Origin: a bacterium
Lineage (GTDB): Bacteria > Eremiobacterota > Eremiobacteria > Baltobacterales > Baltobacteraceae
Assembly (NCBI GenBank): GCA_021782295.1
Contig: JAJXVC010000098.1
Coordinates: 1-7,072, forward strand
Direction of reading: 5' to 3'
Length of the DNA: 7,072 bases
A program made the position numbers and the translations under genes. This document shows, one piece after another, positions 5,128 to 7,072 of this stretch. Position 1 is the first letter of the stretch, and every line of letters starts with the position of its first letter. Under the pieces are notes generated by a model, which worked only from the letters and a program-made list of their open reading frames with translations, was not told the origin of the DNA and searched no databases.

Positions 5128-7072
5128 ATGCAAACATCCCTCCGACTCGTAGCATCGTGCCTGATTGCAGGCATGGTGCTTTCGGCGTGCGGCGGCGGCA
5201 ATTCCGGTGGAGGAATTATACCGGCCGGCTCGCCCACGCACAGCACCGGATCGTCGCCCGCCCAAGGCCCGATCAGTAGCGTTCCGTCGACACACGGCAA
5301 CCTTGCGTACACCGACATGGGTACCGCGCCGAAGACGACGCCCGTCAGCGTTACGTTGACGCTCAACTACAACCATCAGGCGCAACTCGATCAGCTCGTC
5401 GCCGAACAAGCCGATCCGAGCTCGCCGATGTATCACCACTACCTCACGACCGCGGAATTCAATTCGTATTACGCGCCGACCGCTCAACAGGAGCAGAGCG
5501 TCGTCTATGCACTGCAGCGTCAGGGCTTTACGATTACGAAAGAGTATTCCAACCGCACCATTATCGAAGCCTCCGCCCCCGCGGCGACGGTTGCGAGCTA
5601 TTTCAATACCCAGATTCATATGGTGAATCAGGGCAAATTCGGTGCGCGTTACGTCAACGTGAAACCGGCGATCGTTCCCTCGACGATCGCGCCGCTCGTG
5701 CATGCCGTGACGGCAAACAACATTGTCGTTGCCCATACCGGAGCGCACGTCCGGAGTTCGCTCTCGCTTTCGTCGTTGATCGCCTCGACGACGCTTCCGA
5801 GCGTACCGCACGTTCCTGCGCAGCGCGCAACGCGCAAGATCGTCCTCTCGCCGCAGATGAAAGCGCGCGGGGCGATGCTCGCGAAAAACGCGACTCCGTT
5901 TGCAACTTCGAACGTCATTGGAAACCCGGGTTTTGAGACCGGGGCATTCTCGCCGTGGTATCCCTGCGGGAACGGCTATGCGACGATCGATTCCTCGAAT
6001 CCGCATAGCGGATCGTACGATGCCCTCACCGGAAACCTCGCCAACAATCTCGGCGAAGAGTACGGCCTCGACGGCGTCTGCCAACAGGTCACCGTTCCAA
6101 CCAACGGACAACTCAGCTTCTATGTCGATGAAGGCACGAGCGAGACCAGCACGTACTATGCCGACCAAGAAGCCGATCTCTTCGATGCGAACGGCAACTT
6201 CCTGACCAACCTCTATACCGAGAACGGGAACACCAACGGGTACGTGCAGCGCAGCTACAACATCGGTGCGTATGCCGGACAGCAGGTGATCGTATTCGTC
6301 GGTATTTACGGCAGCGGTTCGTTCAGCGATTACAACTACGTCTACCTTGACGATGTCTCGCTGACCAACGGCAGCTCGCCGACCCCGTCGCCGTCGCCGG
6401 TTCCGACCGCATCGCCGACGCCGGTTCCGACCGCATCGCCGACGCCGGTTCCGACCGCATCGCCGACCCCGGTTCCGACGAACTCACCGACGCCGACGCC
6501 GACGAACTCGCCGACACCGACGCCGACGAACTCGCCGACGCCGACGCCGACGAACTCCCCGACACCGACGCCGACCTCAACTCCGGTCCCCGGTGGTACC
6601 TGCACGGGCAGCCCGGATAACGGACCCGTCAGCGGGTCGAACGGTTGGCTTGCAACCGGCGTTGCCGAAGCCTTCGATTACCCGGTGCAGCACGGCTGCA
6701 ACGGCGCCGGCGTCACGGTCGCCGTCGAAATCGATACGCCGATCACCGCCAGCGACGTCGCCGGCTACCTCAGCGCAGCGGGCGTCACGCAGACCGGTAC
6801 GATCACCAACGAAGCCGTCAACGGCGGCGGTAATGCGTCGAGCTCGGATTACACCGAGACCGCGCTCGATGTCGAAACGATCTCCGGCCTTGCGCCGGGT
6901 GCGAACATCATCGTCTACAACTTCCCCGACTTAAGTTCGCAGAGCATCGAAGCCGGCTACAACCAGACCGTCTCCGACGGCAAAGCCAGCGTCGTCAACT
7001 CGTCGTTCGGTGGTTGCGAAACCTCCGATACCGCGTTCACCAACACGACCAACACGATCGCCGAACAGGCCG
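5128..7072 (+). CDS. Lipoprotein S53 (sedolisin/kumamolisin-type) peptidase precursor, 3' partial
   Basis: The frame stays open for 648 codons to the window end, so the gene is cut at its 3' side. S53 enzymes are serine-carboxyl endopeptidases, usually active at acid pH and made as self-processing proenzymes. Order: signal with lipobox LSAC (C21) followed by a Gly-rich tether; a Pro-kumamolisin-type activation domain at about 58-205, including 'DPSSPMYHHYLTTAEF' (96-111) and 'ASYFNTQIHMV' (156-166); a basic stretch near 230-253; a jelly-roll-like insert (262-414) opening with 'GNPGFETGAFSPWYPCGNG' and closing with 'YLDDVSL'; a Thr/Ser-Pro linker (416-488); then the start of the catalytic domain (from about 489). 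The family Glu-x-x-x-Asp pair is E577/D581 in 'TETALDVETISGLAPGAN', and 'VVNSSFGG' (622-629) follows. The oxyanion Asp (GD.G) and the Ser motif (SGTS-like) should lie beyond the window. The ATG follows AAGGAGA by three bases. Cleavage of the propeptide may release the enzyme from its lipid anchor (inference). Confidence 0.9.
   Translation, partial: MQTSLRLVASCLIAGMVLSACGGGNSGGGIIPAGSPTHSTGSSPAQGPISSVPSTHGNLAYTDMGTAPKTTPVSVTLTLNYNHQAQLDQLVAEQADPSSPMYHHYLTTAEFNSYYAPTAQQEQSVVYALQRQGFTITKEYSNRTIIEASAPAATVASYFNTQIHMVNQGKFGARYVNVKPAIVPSTIAPLVHAVTANNIVVAHTGAHVRSSLSLSSLIASTTLPSVPHVPAQRATRKIVLSPQMKARGAMLAKNATPFATSNVIGNPGFETGAFSPWYPCGNGYATIDSSNPHSGSYDALTGNLANNLGEEYGLDGVCQQVTVPTNGQLSFYVDEGTSETSTYYADQEADLFDANGNFLTNLYTENGNTNGYVQRSYNIGAYAGQQVIVFVGIYGSGSFSDYNYVYLDDVSLTNGSSPTPSPSPVPTASPTPVPTASPTPVPTASPTPVPTNSPTPTPTNSPTPTPTNSPTPTPTNSPTPTPTSTPVPGGTCTGSPDNGPVSGSNGWLATGVAEAFDYPVQHGCNGAGVTVAVEIDTPITASDVAGYLSAAGVTQTGTITNEAVNGGGNASSSDYTETALDVETISGLAPGANIIVYNFPDLSSQSIEAGYNQTVSDGKASVVNSSFGGCETSDTAFTNTTNTIAEQA
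6400..6591 (+). repeat. 24-base tandem repeat encoding a Pro/Thr-rich linker
   Basis: Eight 24-base units in frame with the peptidase. Units 1-3 (from 6400) encode VPTASPTP; 1 and 2 are identical and 3 differs by one base. Unit 4 (6472) is a hybrid, VPTNSPTP. Units 5-7 (6496-6567) encode TPTNSPTP with one or two base changes between them. Unit 8 (6568-6591) is decayed. The period of eight codons keeps the frame whatever the copy number, so slippage would lengthen or shorten the linker without breaking the protein. It joins the insert domain to the catalytic domain. Confidence 0.9.

Noticed and set aside
5029..6168. A 379-codon open frame on the minus strand under the peptidase gene
   Set aside because: It is antisense to a clear signal-peptide and propeptide coding region, is extremely rich in Arg and has no recognisable domain. 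GC-rich codon use on the true strand produces such open shadows.
6400..6591. Possible CRISPR array
   Set aside because: The units are contiguous with no unique spacers and keep the reading frame of a Pro/Thr linker.
6342..6605. Minus-strand frame encoding Val-Gly and Glu-Phe-Val-Gly repeats
   Set aside because: It is the complement of the 24-base linker repeat; any frame through a tandem repeat with a multiple-of-three period gives a repetitive peptide.

Overview
The window (GC-rich, roughly 60% by eye, with NNG/NNC-biased codons) looks like bacterial chromosome. It carries Pst-type phosphate permease genes, a large secreted phosphoesterase, and a lipoprotein-anchored sedolisin (S53) peptidase with a Thr/Ser-Pro linker. 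I recall this style of S53 protein, together with small secreted barrel-like proteins and short cytoplasmic propellers, from soil and acid-habitat lineages such as Candidatus Eremiobacterota (WPS-2) and its relatives. That placement is an inference from protein style and was not tested. I see no phage, insertion sequence, CRISPR array, tRNA or rRNA.

Layout: (1) 2-700 pstC (5' end outside the window) and 700-1557 pstA overlap by one base, so they form one operon; no pstB follows. (2) 1639-1926 is a small YdeI/OmpD-associated-type gene on the same strand. (3) 1948-3654, minus strand, is a 568-residue exported phosphoesterase of the phospholipase C/acid phosphatase family that starts at TTG. Its strong intrinsic terminator (1792-1834) lies inside the opposing YdeI-like gene. 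(4) 3655-3832 is a divergent spacer with two short dyads. (5) 3833-4501 is a cytoplasmic propeller-like protein of unknown function. (6) 4498-4839, minus strand, is a small secreted protein that shares the stop tetramer CTAG with the propeller gene. (7) 4840-5127 is a 288-base spacer dense in signals: a GC-rich inverted repeat, a CTTAAC direct repeat with an 11-base period, a TAGAAT -10-like box, an 8-base tandem duplication, and a hairpin abutting the Shine-Dalgarno. (8) 5128 to the window end is a large S53-type peptidase precursor with no stop inside the window.

Functional reading: PstC and PstA form the membrane channel of high-affinity phosphate import, and the neighbouring exported phosphoesterase could release phosphate from organic esters outside the membrane. 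That makes a plausible phosphate-acquisition neighbourhood. The CTTAAC repeats before the peptidase gene resemble a Pho-box-like tandem repeat and might place this exoenzyme in the same response; this is speculative. The most unusual protein is the peptidase, which has a lipoprotein signal, an activation propeptide, a jelly-roll-like insert, a 24-base-repeat-encoded Pro/Thr linker and then the catalytic domain, which is cut off before its Ser motif.
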